The notes below the pieces were generated by a model, which was not told where the DNA came from, ran no database searches, and was given only the letters and a program-made list of their open reading frames with translations. A stretch of 64,000 nucleotides of DNA from Siphonodentalium dalli (Eukaryota > Mollusca > Scaphopoda > Gadilida > Siphonodentaliidae): the NCBI GenBank assembly GCA_032622095.1, contig CP136066.1, forward strand, positions 175,025,164 through 175,089,163, in the 5' to 3' direction. The stretch's first letter is position 1. Every line of letters starts with the position of its first letter. Made by a program: the position numbers and the translations under genes. This document shows, one piece after another, positions 1 to 13,790 of the stretch.

Positions 1-668
1 GAACAAAGTACATTAGTCCACAAAAAACGACGAAACAAACCAGAATAAGTCGGTTCCACATTATATTAGTTTATCGCGTGCTTCACGTTTTTCCGGGAAC
101 TGGGTGGCACAAACATAACAAATTTGTTGACATATATAACAACTAATATCCGTCAATCGCATTCGAACAAACTGTCTGTATCTCTACCTGTATAGTTTTC
201 AGTGCATATGGACTCCCTGATTAATTTGAATTGGATTCCCTCATCGCGATAGAATTGTGGTGTATTAACATTACCCTTCAGAAATCAGCCATAATCAAAA
301 AGAAATGCATATCATTCCAGGTCCAGAAAACTCGAACCTGGATATCGGAATTGTATGCCTATCACGTATACATTATCATAACTCATAATGCTCATCATAT
401 TTTGGTGTTTATTTTTGCAAATTCTGATGACTAAACAATGCACATGTTGCGGATATATTATTTTCCACCTCTATATCACACAAAATCATATTTATATTGA
501 AAATATGAACGGTAACAGTAGGGACACTATGTGTGGGTGCAATGTCATTGGACCTGATCCGGACAGGATCTAGGGGTTATTAAGGTTGCACTTTACTTTC
601 CTCTCTTCTTCTGGATATCCCTCAACCAGGAAAGGTGGATAAAATATGTTCTCTCGTAGAAATAATTA
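1..668. other. Left flank, no gene seen
   Basis: This AT-rich flank lies before satellite A. Only short open frames (under 70 codons) without recognisable domains occur. It is not repetitive within the window. The change into the 60-bp array is abrupt at about 669, with no partial or decayed unit and no direct repeat that I can see marking the edge. Confidence 0.6.
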
Positions 669-3600
669 TGTATAATCCATGGGTGTTGGTGGTCCTGTTG
701 ATATAGCGAAATTAGATAAGCGTTTACTTGTATAATCCATGGATGTTGGTGGTCCTGCTGATATAGCGATATTAGATAAGCATTTACTTGTATAATCCAT
801 GGGTGTTGGTGGTCCTGCTGATTCAGCGATATTAGATAAGCGATTACATGTATAATCCATGGGTGTTGGTGGTCCTGCTGATATAGCGATATTAGATAAG
901 CGATTACATGTATAATCCATGGATGTTGGTGGTCCTGCTGATATAGCGATATTAGATAAGTGTTTACATGTATAATCCATGGATGTTGGTGGTCCTGCTG
1001 ATTTAGCGATATTAGATAAGCGTTTACTTGTATAATCCATGGATGTTGGTGTTCCTGCTGATTTAGCGATATTAGATAAGCGATTACATGTATAATCCAT
1101 GGATGTCGGTGGTCCTGTTGATATAGCGATATTAGATAAGTGTTTACTTGTATAATCCATGGATGTTGGTGGTCCAGCTGATTTAGCGATATTAGATAAG
1201 TGTTTACTTGTATAATCCATGGATGTTGGTGGTCCTGCTGATTTAGCGATATTAGATAAGTGTTTACTTGTATAATCCATGGATGTTGGTGGTCCAGCTG
1301 ATTTAGCGATATTAGATAAGTGTTTACTTGTATAATCCATGGGTGTTGGTGGTCCTGCTGATTTAGCGATATTAGATAAGTGTTTACTTGTATAATCCAT
1401 GGATGTTGGTGGTCCAGCTGATTTAGCGATATTAGATAAGTGTTTACTTGTATAATCCATGGATGTTGGTGGTCCTGCTGATTTAGCGATATTAGATAAG
1501 TGTTTACTTGTATAATCCATGGATGTTGGTGGTCCTGCTGATATAGCGATATTAGATAAGTGTTTACTTGTATAATCCATGGATGTTGGTGCTCCTGCTG
1601 ATATAGCGATATTAGATAAGCGTTTACATGTATAATCCATGGGTGTTGGTGGTCCTGCTGATTTAGCGATATTAGATAAGTGTTTACATGTATAATCCAT
1701 GGATGTTGGTGGTCCTGCTGATATAGCGATATTAGATAAGCGTTTACTTGTATAATCCATGGGTGTTGGTGGTCCTGTTGATTCAGCGATATTAGATAAG
1801 TGTTTACATGTATAATCCATGGATGTTGGTGGTCCTGCTGATATAGCGATATTAGATAAGCGTTTACTTGTATAATCCATGGGTGTTGGTGGTCCTGCTG
1901 ATTTAGCGATATTAGATAAGCGTTTACATGTATAATCCATGGGTGTTGGTGGTCCTGTTGATTCAGCGATATTAGATAAGTGTTTACATGTATAATCCAT
2001 GGATGTTGGTGGTCCTGTTGATTCAGCGATATTAGATAAGCGATTACTTGTATAATCCATGGATGTTGGTGGTCCTGTTGATTTAGCGATATTAGATAAG
2101 TGTTTACATGTATAATCCATGGATGTTGGTGGTCCTGCTGATTTAGCGATATTAGATAAGCGTTTACATGTATAATCCATGGATGTTGGTGGTCCTGCTG
2201 ATTCAGCGATATTAGATAAGTGTTTACATGTATAATCCATGGATGTTGGTGGTCCTGCTGATTTAGCGATATTAGATAAGTGTTTACATGTATAATCCAT
2301 GGGTGTTGGTGGTCCTGTTGATTCAGCGATATTAGATAAGCGTTTGCTTCTATAATCCATGGATGTTGGTGGTCCTGCTGATTTAGCGATATTAGATAAG
2401 TGTTTACTTGTATAATTCATGGATGTTGGTGGTCCTGTTGATATAGCGATATTAGATAAGTGTTTACTTGTATAATTCATGGATGTTGGTGGTCCTGTTG
2501 ATATAGCGATATTAGATAAGCGTTTACATGTATAATCCATGGATGTTGGTGGTCCTGCTGATTTAGCGATATTAGATAAGCGTTTACTTGTATAATCCAT
2601 GGATGTTGGTGTTCCTGCTGATTTAGCGATATTAGATAAGCGATTACATGTATAATCCATGGATGTTGGTGGTCCTGCTGATTTAGCGATATTAGATAAG
2701 CGATTACATGTATAATCCATGGATGTTGGTGGTCCTGCTGATTTAGCGATATTAGATAAGCGTTTACTTGAATAATCCATGGATGTTGGTGGTCCTGCTG
2801 ATTTAGCGATATTAGATAAGCGTTTACTTGTATAATCCATGGATGTTGGTGGTCCTGTTGATATAGCGATATTAGATAAGTGTTTACTTGTATAATCCAT
2901 GGATGTTGGTGGTCCTGCTGATATAGCGATATTAGATAAGCGTTTACTTGTATAATCCATGGATGTTGGTGGTCCTGCTGATTTAGCGATATTAGATAAG
3001 TGTTTACTTGTACAATCCATGGATGTTGGTGGTCCTGCTGATTTAGCGATATTAGATAAGTGTTTACTTGTATAATCCATGGATGTTGGTGGTCCTGCTG
3101 ATATAGCGATATTAGATAAGTGTTTACTTGTATAATCCATGGGTGTTGGTGGTCCTGCTGATATAGCGATATTAGATAAGTGTTTACTTGTACAATCCAT
3201 GGATGTTGGTGGTCCTGCTGATTTAGCGATATTAGATAAGTGTTTACTTGTATAATCCATGGGTGTTGGTGGTCCTGTTGATATAGCGATATTAGATAAG
3301 TGTTTACATGTATAATCCATGGATGTTGGTGTTCCTGCTGATTTAGCGATATTAGATAAGCGATTACATGTATAATCCATGGATGTTGGTGGTCCTGCTG
3401 ATTTAGCGATATTAGATAAGCGATTACATGTATAATCCATGGATGTTGGTGGTCCTGCTGATTTAGCGATATTAGATAAGCGTTTACTTGAATAATCCAT
3501 GGATGTTGGTGGTCCTGCTGATTTAGCGATATTAGATAAGTGTTTACTTGTATAATCCATGGGTGTTGGTGGTCCTGCTGATTTAGCGATATTAGATAAG

Positions 3601-4345
3601 TGTTTACTTGTACAATCCATGGATGTTGGTGGTCCTGCTGATTTAGCGATATTAGATAAGTGTTTACTTGTACAATCCATGGATGTTGGTGGTCCTGCTG
3701 ATTTAGCGATATTAGATAAGTGTTTACTTGTACAATCCATGGGTGTTGGTGGTCCTGCTGATTTAGCGATATTAGATAAGTGTTTACTTGTACAATCCAT
3801 GGATGTTGGTGGTCCTGCTGATTTAGCGATATTAGATAAGTGTTTACTTGTATAATCCATGGGTGTTGGTGGTCCTGTTGATATAGCGATATTAGATAAG
3901 TGATTACATGTATAATCCATGGATGTTGGTGTTCCTGCTGATTTAGCGATATTAGATAAGCGATTACATGTATAATCCATGGATGTTGGTGGTCCTGCTG
4001 ATTTAGCGATATTAGATAAGCGATTACTTGTATAATCCATGGATGTTGGTGGTCCTGCTGATTTAGCGATATTAGATAAGCGTTTCCTTGTATAATCCAT
4101 GGATGTTGGTGGTCCAGCTGATTTAGCGATATTAGATAAGCGTTTCCTTGTATAATCCATGGATGTTGGTGGTCCTGCTGATTTAGCGATATTAGATAAG
4201 TGTTTCCTTGTATAATCCATGGATGTTGGTGGTCCTGCTGATTTAGCGATATTAGATAAGTGTTTCCTTGTATAATCCATGGATGTTGGTGGTCCAGCTG
4301 ATTGAGCGATATTAGATAAGCGTTTCCTTGTATAATCCATGGGTG
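669..4345. repeat. Uniform 60-bp sector of satellite A
   Basis: The leftmost 61 units keep an exact 60-bp register with no insertion or deletion, unlike the rest of the array, where 59-bp and 68-bp units are common. Runs of units recur at a spacing of 12 units (720 bp). For example, a series with GGTGTTCCTG, then two CGATTACATG units, then one with TTGAATAATCC starts near 2,601 and again near 3,321. A sub-variant with TACAATCC in place of TATAATCC (3,601-3,800) removes the plus-strand stop and creates a short plus ORF at 3,559-3,855, which is a by-product. Confidence 0.85.
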
Positions 4346-7199
4346 TGGGTGGTCCTGCTTATTAACGATATATGATAAGCGTTTACTTCTATAATCCATG
4401 GGTGTTGGTGGTCCTGCTGATATAGCGATATTAGATAAGTGATTAATTGTATAATCCATGGATGTTGGTGGTCCTGCTGATTTAGCGATATTAGATAAGC
4501 TTTTAATTGTATAATCCATGGATGTTGGTGGTCCTGCTGATTTAGCGATATTAGATAAGCGTTTCCTTGTATAATCCATGGATGTTGGTGGTCCAGCTGA
4601 TTTAGCGATATTAGATAAGCGTGTCCTTGTATAATCCATGGATGTTGGTGGTCCTGCTGATTTAGCGATATTAGATAAGTGTTTACATGTATAATCCATG
4701 GATGTTGGTGGTCCTGCTGATTTAGCGATATTAGATAAGTGCTTCCTTGTATAATCCATGGATGTTGGTGGTCCTGTTGATATAGCGATATTAGATAGGC
4801 GTTTACTTCTATAATCCATGGGTGTTGGTGGACCTGCTGATATAGCGATATTAGATAAGTGTTTACTTGTATAATCCATGGATGTTGGTGGTCCTGCTGA
4901 TATAGCGATATTAGATAAGCGTTTACATGTATAATCCATGGATGTTGGTGGTCCTGCTGATTTAGCTATATTAGAAAAGCTTTTACTTGTATAATCCATG
5001 GATGTTGGTGCTCCAGCTGATTTAGCGATATTAGATAAGCATTTACTTGTATAATCCATGGATGTTGGTGGTCCTGCTGATTAACGATATATGATAAGCG
5101 TTTCCTTGTATAATCCATGGATGTTGGTGGTCCTGTTGATATAGCGATATTAGATAGGCGTTTACTTGTATAATCCATGGGTGTTGGTGGTCCTGCTGAT
5201 ATAGCGATATTAGATAGGCGTTTACTTGTATAATCCATGGGTGTTGGTGGTCCTGCTGAAATAGCGATATTAGATAAGCGTTTTCTTGTATAATCCATGG
5301 ATGTTGGTGATCCTGCTGATATAGCGATATTAGATAAGAGTTTACTTGTATAATCCATGGGTGTTGGTGGTCCTGCTGATATAGCGATATTAGATAAGCG
5401 TTTACTTGTATAATCCATGGGTGTTGGTGGTCCTGCTGATATAGCGATATTAGATAAGTGTTTACATGTATAATCCATGGGTGTTGGTGGTCCTGCTGAT
5501 ATAGCGATATTAGATAAGCGTTTACTTGTATAATCCATGGATGTTGGTGGTCCTGCTGATATAGCGATATTAGATAAGCGTTTCCGTGTATAATCCATGG
5601 GTGTTGGTGGTCTAGCTGATTGAGCGATATTCGATAAGAGTTTACTTGTATAATCCATGGGTGGTGGTGGTCCTGCTGATATAGCGATATTAGATAAGCG
5701 TTTACTTGTATAATCCATGGATGTTGGTGGTCCTGCTGATATAGCGATATTAGATAAGCGTTTCCTTGTATAATCCATGGGTGTTGGTAGTCTAGCTGAT
5801 TGAGCGATATTAGATAAGCGTTTACTTCTATAATCCATTGGTGTTGGTGGTCCTGCTGATATAGCGATATTAGATAAGCGTTTCCGTGTATAATCCATGG
5901 ATGTTGGTGGTCAGCTGATTTAGCGATATTAGATAAGAGTTTACTTGTATAATCCATGGATGTTGTTGTTCCTGCTGATTGAGCGATATTAGATAAGCGT
6001 TTACTTGTATAATCCATGGATGTTGGTGGTCCTGCTGATTGAGCGATATTAGATAAGCGATTACTTGTATAATCCATGGATGTTGGTGGTCCTGCTGATT
6101 TAGCGATATTAGATAAGCGTTTACTTGTATAATCCATGGGTGTTGGTGGTCCAGCTGATTGAGCGATATTAGATAAGCGTTTTCATGTATAATCCATGGA
6201 TGTTGGTTGTCCTGCTGATATAGCGATATTAGATAAGCGTTTACATGTATAATCCATGGGTGTTGGTGGTCCTGCTGATTTAGCGATATTAGATAAGCGT
6301 TTACATGTATAATCCATGGATGTTGGTTGTCCTGCTAATATAGCGATATTAGATAAGCGTTTACATGTATAATCCATGGATGTTGGTTGTCCTGCTGATA
6401 TAGCGATATTAGATAAGCGTTTACTTGTATAATCCATGGATGTTGGTGGTCCTGCTGATATAGCGATATTAGATAAGCGTTTACTTGTATAATCCATAGA
6501 TGTTGGTGGTCCTGCTGATATAGCGATATTAGAAAAGCGTTTACTTGTATACTCCATGGGTGTTGGTGTTCCTGCTGATTTAGCGATATTAGATAAGCGT
6601 TTACTTGTATAATCCATGGATGTTGGTGGTCCTGCTGATATAGCGATATTAGATAAGTGTTTTCTTGTATAATCCATGGATGTTGGTGGTCCTGCTGATT
6701 CAGAGATATTAGATAAGCGATTACTTGTATAATCCATGGGTGTTGGTGGTCCTGCTGACTCAGCGATATTAGATAAGTGTTTACTTGTATAATCCATGGA
6801 TGTTGGTGGTCCTGCTGATTCAGCGATATTAGATAAGTGTTTACTTGTATAATCCATGGATGTTGGTGGTCCTGCTGATTCAGAGATATTAGATAAGCGA
6901 TTGCTTGTATAATCCATGGATGTTGGTGGTCCTGCCGAATTAGCGATATTAGATAAGTGTTTACTTGTATAATCCATGGATGTTGGTGGTCCTGCTGATT
7001 AAGCGATATTAGATAAGCGTTTACTTGTATAATCCATGGGTGTTGGTGGTCCTGCTGACTCAGCGATATTAGATAAGTGTTTACTTGTATAATCCATGGA
7101 TGTTGGTGGTCCTGCTGATTTAGCGATATTAGATAAGCGTTTACTTGTATAATCCATGGGTGTTGGTGGTCCTGCTGATATAGCGATATTAGATAAGTG

Positions 7200-10100
7200 T
7201 TTACTTGTATAATCCATGGATGTTGGTGGTCCTGCTGATTTATCGATATTAGATAAGCGTTTACTTGTATAATCCATGGGTGTTGGTGGTCCTGCTGATA
7301 TAGCGATATTAGATAAGTGTTTACTTGTATAATCCATGGATGTTGGTGGTTCTGCTGAATTAGCGATATTAGATAAGCGTTTACTTGTATAATCCACGGA
7401 TGTTGGTGGTCCTGCTGATTCAGAGATATTAGATAAGCGTTTACTTGTATAATCCATGGGTGTTGGTGGTCCTGCTGATTTAGCGATATTACAAATGTAG
7501 ATAAGTGTTTACTTGTATAATCCATGGATGTTGGTGGTCCTGCTGATTCAGCGATATTAGATAAGTGTTTACTTGTATAATCCATGGATGTTGGTGGTCC
7601 TGCTGATTCAGCGATATTAGATAAGTGTTTACTTGTATAATCCATGGATGTTGGTGGTCCAGCTGATTTAGCGATATTAGATAAGTGTTTACATGTATAA
7701 TCCATGGATGTTGGTGGTCCTGCTGATTTAGCGATATTAGATAAGTGTTTACTTGTATAATCCATGGATGTTGGTGGTCCTGCTGATATAGCGATATTAG
7801 ATAAGTGTTTACTTGTATAGTCCATGGATGTTGGTGGTCCTGCTGATTAACGATATATGATAAGCGTTTACTTCTATAATCCATGGGTGTTGGTGGACCT
7901 GCTGATATAGCGATATTAGATAAGTGTTTCATTGTATAATACATGGATGTTGGTGGTCCTGCTGATATAGCGATATTAGATAAGTGTTTACTTTTATAGT
8001 CCATGGATGTTGGTGGTCCTGCTGATTAACGATATATGATAAGCGTTTACATGTATAATCCACGGATGTTGGTGGTCCTGCTGATTTAGCGATATTAGAT
8101 AAGTGTTTACTTGTATAATCCATGGATGTTGGTGGTCCAGCTGATTGAGCGATATTAGATAAGCGTTTCCTTGTATAATCCATGGGTGTGGGTGGTCCTG
8201 CTGATTAACGATATATGATAAGCGTTTACTTCTATAATCCATGGGTGTTGGTGGTCCTGCTGATATAGCGATATTAGATAAGTGATTAATTGTATAATCC
8301 ATGGATGTTGGTGGTCCTACTGATTTAGCGATATTAGATAAGCTTTTAATTGTATAATCCATGGATGTTGGTGGTCCTGCTGATTTAGCGATATTAGATA
8401 AGCGTTTCCTTGTATAATCCATGGATGTTGGTGGTTCTGCTGAATTAGCGATATTAGCTAAGCGTTTACTTGTATAATCCACGGATGTTGGTGGTCCTGC
8501 TGATTCAGAGATATTAGATAAGCGTTTACTTGTATAATCCATGGGTGTTGGTGGTCCTGCTGATTTAGCGATATTACAAATGTAGATAAGTGTTTACTTG
8601 TATAATCCATGGATGTTGGTGGTCCTGCTGATTCAGCGATATTAGATAAGTGTTTACTTGTATAATCCATGGATGTTGGTGGTCCTGCTGATTCAGCGAT
8701 ATTAGATAAGTGTTTACTTGTATAATCCATGGATGTTGGTGGTCCAGCTGATTTAGCGATATTAGATAAGTGTTTACATGTATAATCCATGGATGTTGGT
8801 GGTCCTGCTGATTTAGCGATATTAGATAAGTGTTTACTTGTATAATCCATGGATGTTGGTGGTCCTGCTGATTTAGCGATATTAGATAAGTGTTTACTTG
8901 TATACTCCATGGGTGTTGGTGTTCCTGCTGATTAACGATATATGATAAGCGTTTACTTCTATAATCCATGGGTGTTGGTGGACCTGCAGATATAGCGATA
9001 TTAGATAAGTGTTTCATTGTATAATCCATGGATGTTGGTGGTCCTGCTGATATAGCGATATTAGATAAGTGTTTACTTGTATAGTCCATGGATGTTGGTG
9101 GTCCTGCTGATTAACGATATATGATAAGCGTTTACATGTATAATCCACGGATGTTGGTGGTCCTGCTGATTTAGCGATATTAGATAAGTGTTTACTTGTA
9201 TAATCCATGGAAGTTGGTGGTCCAGCTGATTGAGCGATATTAGATAAGCGTTTCCTTGTATAATCCATGGGTGTGGGTGGTCCTGCTGATTAACGATATA
9301 TGATAAGCGTTTACTTCTATAATCCATGGGTGTTGGTGGTCCTGCTGATATAGCGATATTAGATAAGTGATTAATTGTATAATCCATGGATGTTGGTGGT
9401 CCTGCTGATTTAGCGATATTTGATAAGCTTTTAATTGTATAATCCATGGATGTTGGTGGTCCTGCTGATTTAGCGATATTAGATAAGCGTTTCCTTGTAT
9501 AATCCATGGATGTTGGTGGTCCAGCTGATTTAGCGATATTAGATAAGCGTTTCCTTGTATAATCCATGGATGTTGGTGGTCCTGCTGATTTAGCGATATT
9601 AGATAAGTGTTTCCTTGTATAATCCATGGATGTTGGTGGTCCTGCTGATTTAGCGATATTAGATAAGTGTTTCCTTGTATAATCCATGGATGTTGGTGGT
9701 CCAGCTGATTGAGCGATATTAGATAAGTGTTTCCTTGTATAATCCATGGGTGTGGGTGGTCCTGCTGATTAACGATATTAGATAAGCGTTTACATATATA
9801 ATCCATGGATGTTGGTGGTCCTGCTGATATAGCGATATTAGATAAGCGTTTACATGTATACTCCATGGGTGTTGGTGGTCCTGCTGATTTAGCTATATTA
9901 GAAAAGCTTTTACTTGTATAATCCATGGATGTTGGTGCTCCAGCTGATTTAGCGATATTAGATAAGCATTTACTTGTATAATCCATGGATGTTGGTGGTC
10001 CTGCTGATTAACGATATATGATAAGCGTTTCCTTGTATAATCCATGGATGTTGGTGGTCCTGTTGATATAGCGATATTAGATAGGCGTTTACTTGTATAA

Positions 10101-13100
10101 TCCATGGATGTTGGTGGTCCTGTTGATATAGCGATATTAGATAGGCGTTTACTTGTATAATCCATGGATGTTGGTGGTCCTGCTGAATTAGCGATATTAG
10201 ATAATTTTTACTTGTATAATCCATGGATGTTGGTGGTCCTGCTGATATAGCGATATTAGATAGGCGTTTACTTGTATAATCCATGGGTGTTGGTGGTCCT
10301 GCTGATATAGCGATATTAGATAAGCGTTTACTTGTATAATCCATGGATGTTGGTGGTCCTGCTGATATAGCGATATTAGATAAGCGTTTCCTTGTATAAT
10401 CCATGGGTGTTGGTGGTCCAGCTGATTGAGCGATATTCGATAAGAGTTTACTTGTATAATCCATGGGTGTTGGTGGTCCAGCTGATTTAGCGATATTAGA
10501 TAAGCGATTACATGTATAATCCATGGATGTTGGTGGTCCTGCTGATATAGCGATATTAGATAAGCGTTTACTTGTATAATCCATGGATGTTGGTGGTCCT
10601 GCTGATTTAGAGATATTAGATAAGCGTTTACATGAATAATCCATGAATGTTGGTGGTCCAGCTGATTGAGCGATATTAGATAAGCGTTTACTTGTATAAT
10701 CCATGGATGTTGGTGGTCCTGCTGATTTAGCGATATTAGATAAGCGTTTACTTGTATAATCCATGGGTGTTGGTGGTCCAGCTGATTGAGCGATATTAGA
10801 TAAGCGTTTTCATGTATAATCCATGGATGTTGGTTGTCCTGCTGATATAGCGATATTAGATAAGCGTTTACATGTATAATCCATGGGTGTTGGTGGTCCT
10901 GCTGATTTAGCGAATTTAGATAAGCGTTTACATGAATAATCCATGAATGTTGGTGGTCCTGCTGATTTAGCGATATTAGATAAGTGTTTACTTGTATAAT
11001 CCATGGATGTTGGTGGTCCTGCTGATTTAGCGATATTAGATAAGCGTTTACATGTATAATCCATGGATGTTGGTTGTCCTGCTAATATAGCGATATTAGA
11101 TAAGCGTTTACATGTATAATCCATGGATGTTGGTTGTCCTGCTGATTTAGCGATATTAGATAGGCGTTTACTTGTATAATCCATGGATGTTGGTGGTCCT
11201 GCTGATATAGCGATATTAGATAAGCGTTTACTTGTATAATCCATGGATGTTGGTGGTCCTGCTGATATAGCGATATTAGATAAGCGTTTACTTGTATAAT
11301 CCATAGATGTTGGTGGTCCTACTGATATAGCGATATTAGAAAAGCGTTTACTTGTATAATCCATGGGTGTTGGTGTTCCTGCTGATTTAGCGATATTAGA
11401 TAAGCGTTTACTTGTATAATCCATGGATGTTGGTGGTCCTGCTGATATAGCGATATTAGATAAGTGTTTACTTGTATAATCCATGGATGTTGGTGGTCCT
11501 GCTGATTCAGAGATATTAGATAAGCGATTACTTGTATAATCCATGGGTGTTGGTGGTCCTGCTGACTCAGCGATATTAGATAAGTGTTTACTTGTATAAT
11601 CCATGGATGTTGGTGGTCCTGCTGATTCAGCGATATTAGATAAGTGTTTACTTGTATAATCCATGGATGTTGGTGGTCCTGCTGATTCAGAGATATTAGA
11701 TAAGCGATTGCTTGTATAATCCATGGATGTTGGTGGTCCTGCCGAATTAGCGATATTAGATAAGTGTTTACTTGTATAATCCATGGATGTTGGTGGTCCT
11801 GCTGATTAAGCGATATTAGATAAGCGTTTACTTGTATATTCCATGGGTGTTGGTGGTCCTGCTGACTCCGCGATATTAGATAAGTGTTTACTTGTATAAT
11901 CCATGAATGTTGGTGGTCCTGCTGATATAGCGATATTAGATAAGCGTTTACATGTATAATCCATGGATGTTGGTGGTGCTGCTGATTTATCGATATTAGA
12001 TAAGCGTTTACTTGTATAATCCATGGGTGTTGGTGGTCCTGCTGATTAAGCGATATTAGATAAGCGTTTACTTCTATAATCCATGGATGTTGGTGGTCCT
12101 GCTGATTCAGAGATATTAGATAAGCGATTACTTGTATAATCCATGGATGTTGGTGGTCCTGCTGAATTACCGATATTAGATAAGCGATTACTTGTATAAT
12201 CCATGGGTGTTGGTGGTCCTGCTGATTTAGCGATATTAGATAAGTGTTTACATGTATAATCCATGGATGTTGGTGGTCCTGCTGATTTAGCGATATTAGA
12301 TAAGTGTTTACTTGTATAATCCATGGATGTTGGTGGTCCTGTTGATATAATGATATTAGATAAGCGTTTACTTGTATAATCCATGGGTGTTGGTGGTCCT
12401 GCTGATTTAGCGATATTACAAATGTAGATAAGTGTTTACTTGTATAATCCATGGATGTTGGTGGTCCTGCTGATTCAGCGATATTAGATAAGTGTTTACT
12501 TGTATAATCCATGGATGTTGGTGGTCCTGCTGATTCAGCGATATTAGATAAGTGTTTACTTGTATAATCCATGGATGTTGGTGGTCCAGCTGATTTAGCG
12601 ATATTAGATAAGTGTTTACATGTATAATCCATGGATGTTGGTGGTCCTGCTGATTTAGCGATATTAGATAAGTGTTTACTTGTATAATCCATGGATGTTG
12701 GTGGTCCTGCTGATATAGCGAAATTAGATAAGTGTTTACATGTATAATCCATGGATGTTGGTGGTCCTGCTGATTCAGCGATATTAGATAAGCGTTTACT
12801 TGTATAATCCATGGATGTTGGTGGTCCAGCTGATTTAGCGATATTAGATAAGTGTTTACTTGTATAATCCATGGATGTTGGTGGTCATGCTGATTCAGCG
12901 ATATTACAAATGTAGATAAGTGTTTACTTGTATAATCCATGGATGTTGGTGGTCCTGCTGATTCAGCGATATTACAAATGTAGATAAGTGTTTACTTGTA
13001 TAATCCATGGATGTTGGTGGTCCTGCTGATTTAGCGATATTACAAATGTAGATAAGTGTTTACTTGTATAATCCATGGATGTTGGTGGTCCTGCTGATTT

Positions 13101-13790
13101 AGCGATATTACAAATGTAGATAAGTGTTTACTTGTATAATCCATGGATGTTGGTGGTCCTGCTGATTTAGCGATATTACAAATGTAGATAAGTGTTTACT
13201 TGTATAATCCATGGATGTTGGTGGTCCTGATGATTTAGCGATATTACAAATGTAGATAAGTGTTTACTTGTATAATCCATGGATGTTGGTGGTCCTGCTG
13301 ATTTAGCGATATTACAAATGTAGATAAGCGTTTACTTGTATAATCCATGGATGTTGGTGGTCCTGCTGATTTAGCGATATTACAAATGTAGATAAGTGTT
13401 TACTTGTATAATCCATGGATGTTGGTGGTCCTGCTGATTCAGCGATATTAGATAAGCGTTTACTTGTATAATCCATGGATGTTGGTGGTCCTGCTGATTT
13501 AGCGATATTAGATAAGCGTTTACTTGTATAATCCATGGATGTTGGTGGTCCTGCTGATTTAGCGATATTAGATAAGCGTTTACTTGTATAATCCATGGAT
13601 GTTGGTGGTCCTGCTGATTTAGCGATATTAGATAAGTGTTTACTTGTATAATCCATGGATGTTGGTGGTCCTGCTGATTTAGCGATATTAGATAAGGGTT
13701 TTCTTGTATAATCCATGGATGTTGGTGGTCCTGCTGATTTAGCGACATTAGATAAGCGTTTACTTGTATAATCCATGGATGTTGGTGGTC
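7200..13790. repeat. 6,559-bp tandem duplication, copy 1
   Basis: A block of about 109 satellite units is followed directly by a second copy displaced by exactly 6,559 bp. Markers that line up include the single 68-bp units at about 7,491 and 8,573 (14,050 and 15,132 in copy 2), the 59-bp units near 7,847, 8,027 and 8,207, and the 68-bp run at 12.9-13.4 kb. The only base difference I noted by eye is A at 8,319 against G at 14,878. The shift is not a multiple of 60, because it includes the 59- and 68-bp units. The junction lies between about 13,758 and 13,801. Confidence 0.9.
12904..13390. repeat. Run of 68-bp satellite variants
   Basis: The insertion CAAATGTA turns GATATTAGATAAG into GATATTACAAATGTAGATAAG and lengthens the unit to 68 bp. 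The insertion occurs eight times at exact 68-bp spacing (12,904 to 13,380), giving seven consecutive 68-bp units. Duplicated copies of the run lie at 19,463-19,949 and 23,166-23,652. Isolated single 68-bp units occur near 7,491, 8,573, 12,417, 14,050, 15,132, 18,976 and 22,679. A new-length variant has therefore amplified into its own sub-array. Confidence 0.93.

Noticed and set aside
3559-3855. Plus-strand 98-codon frame MGVGGPADLAILDK...
   Set aside because: It exists only because a TACAATCC variant removes the usual TAA in five neighbouring satellite units.
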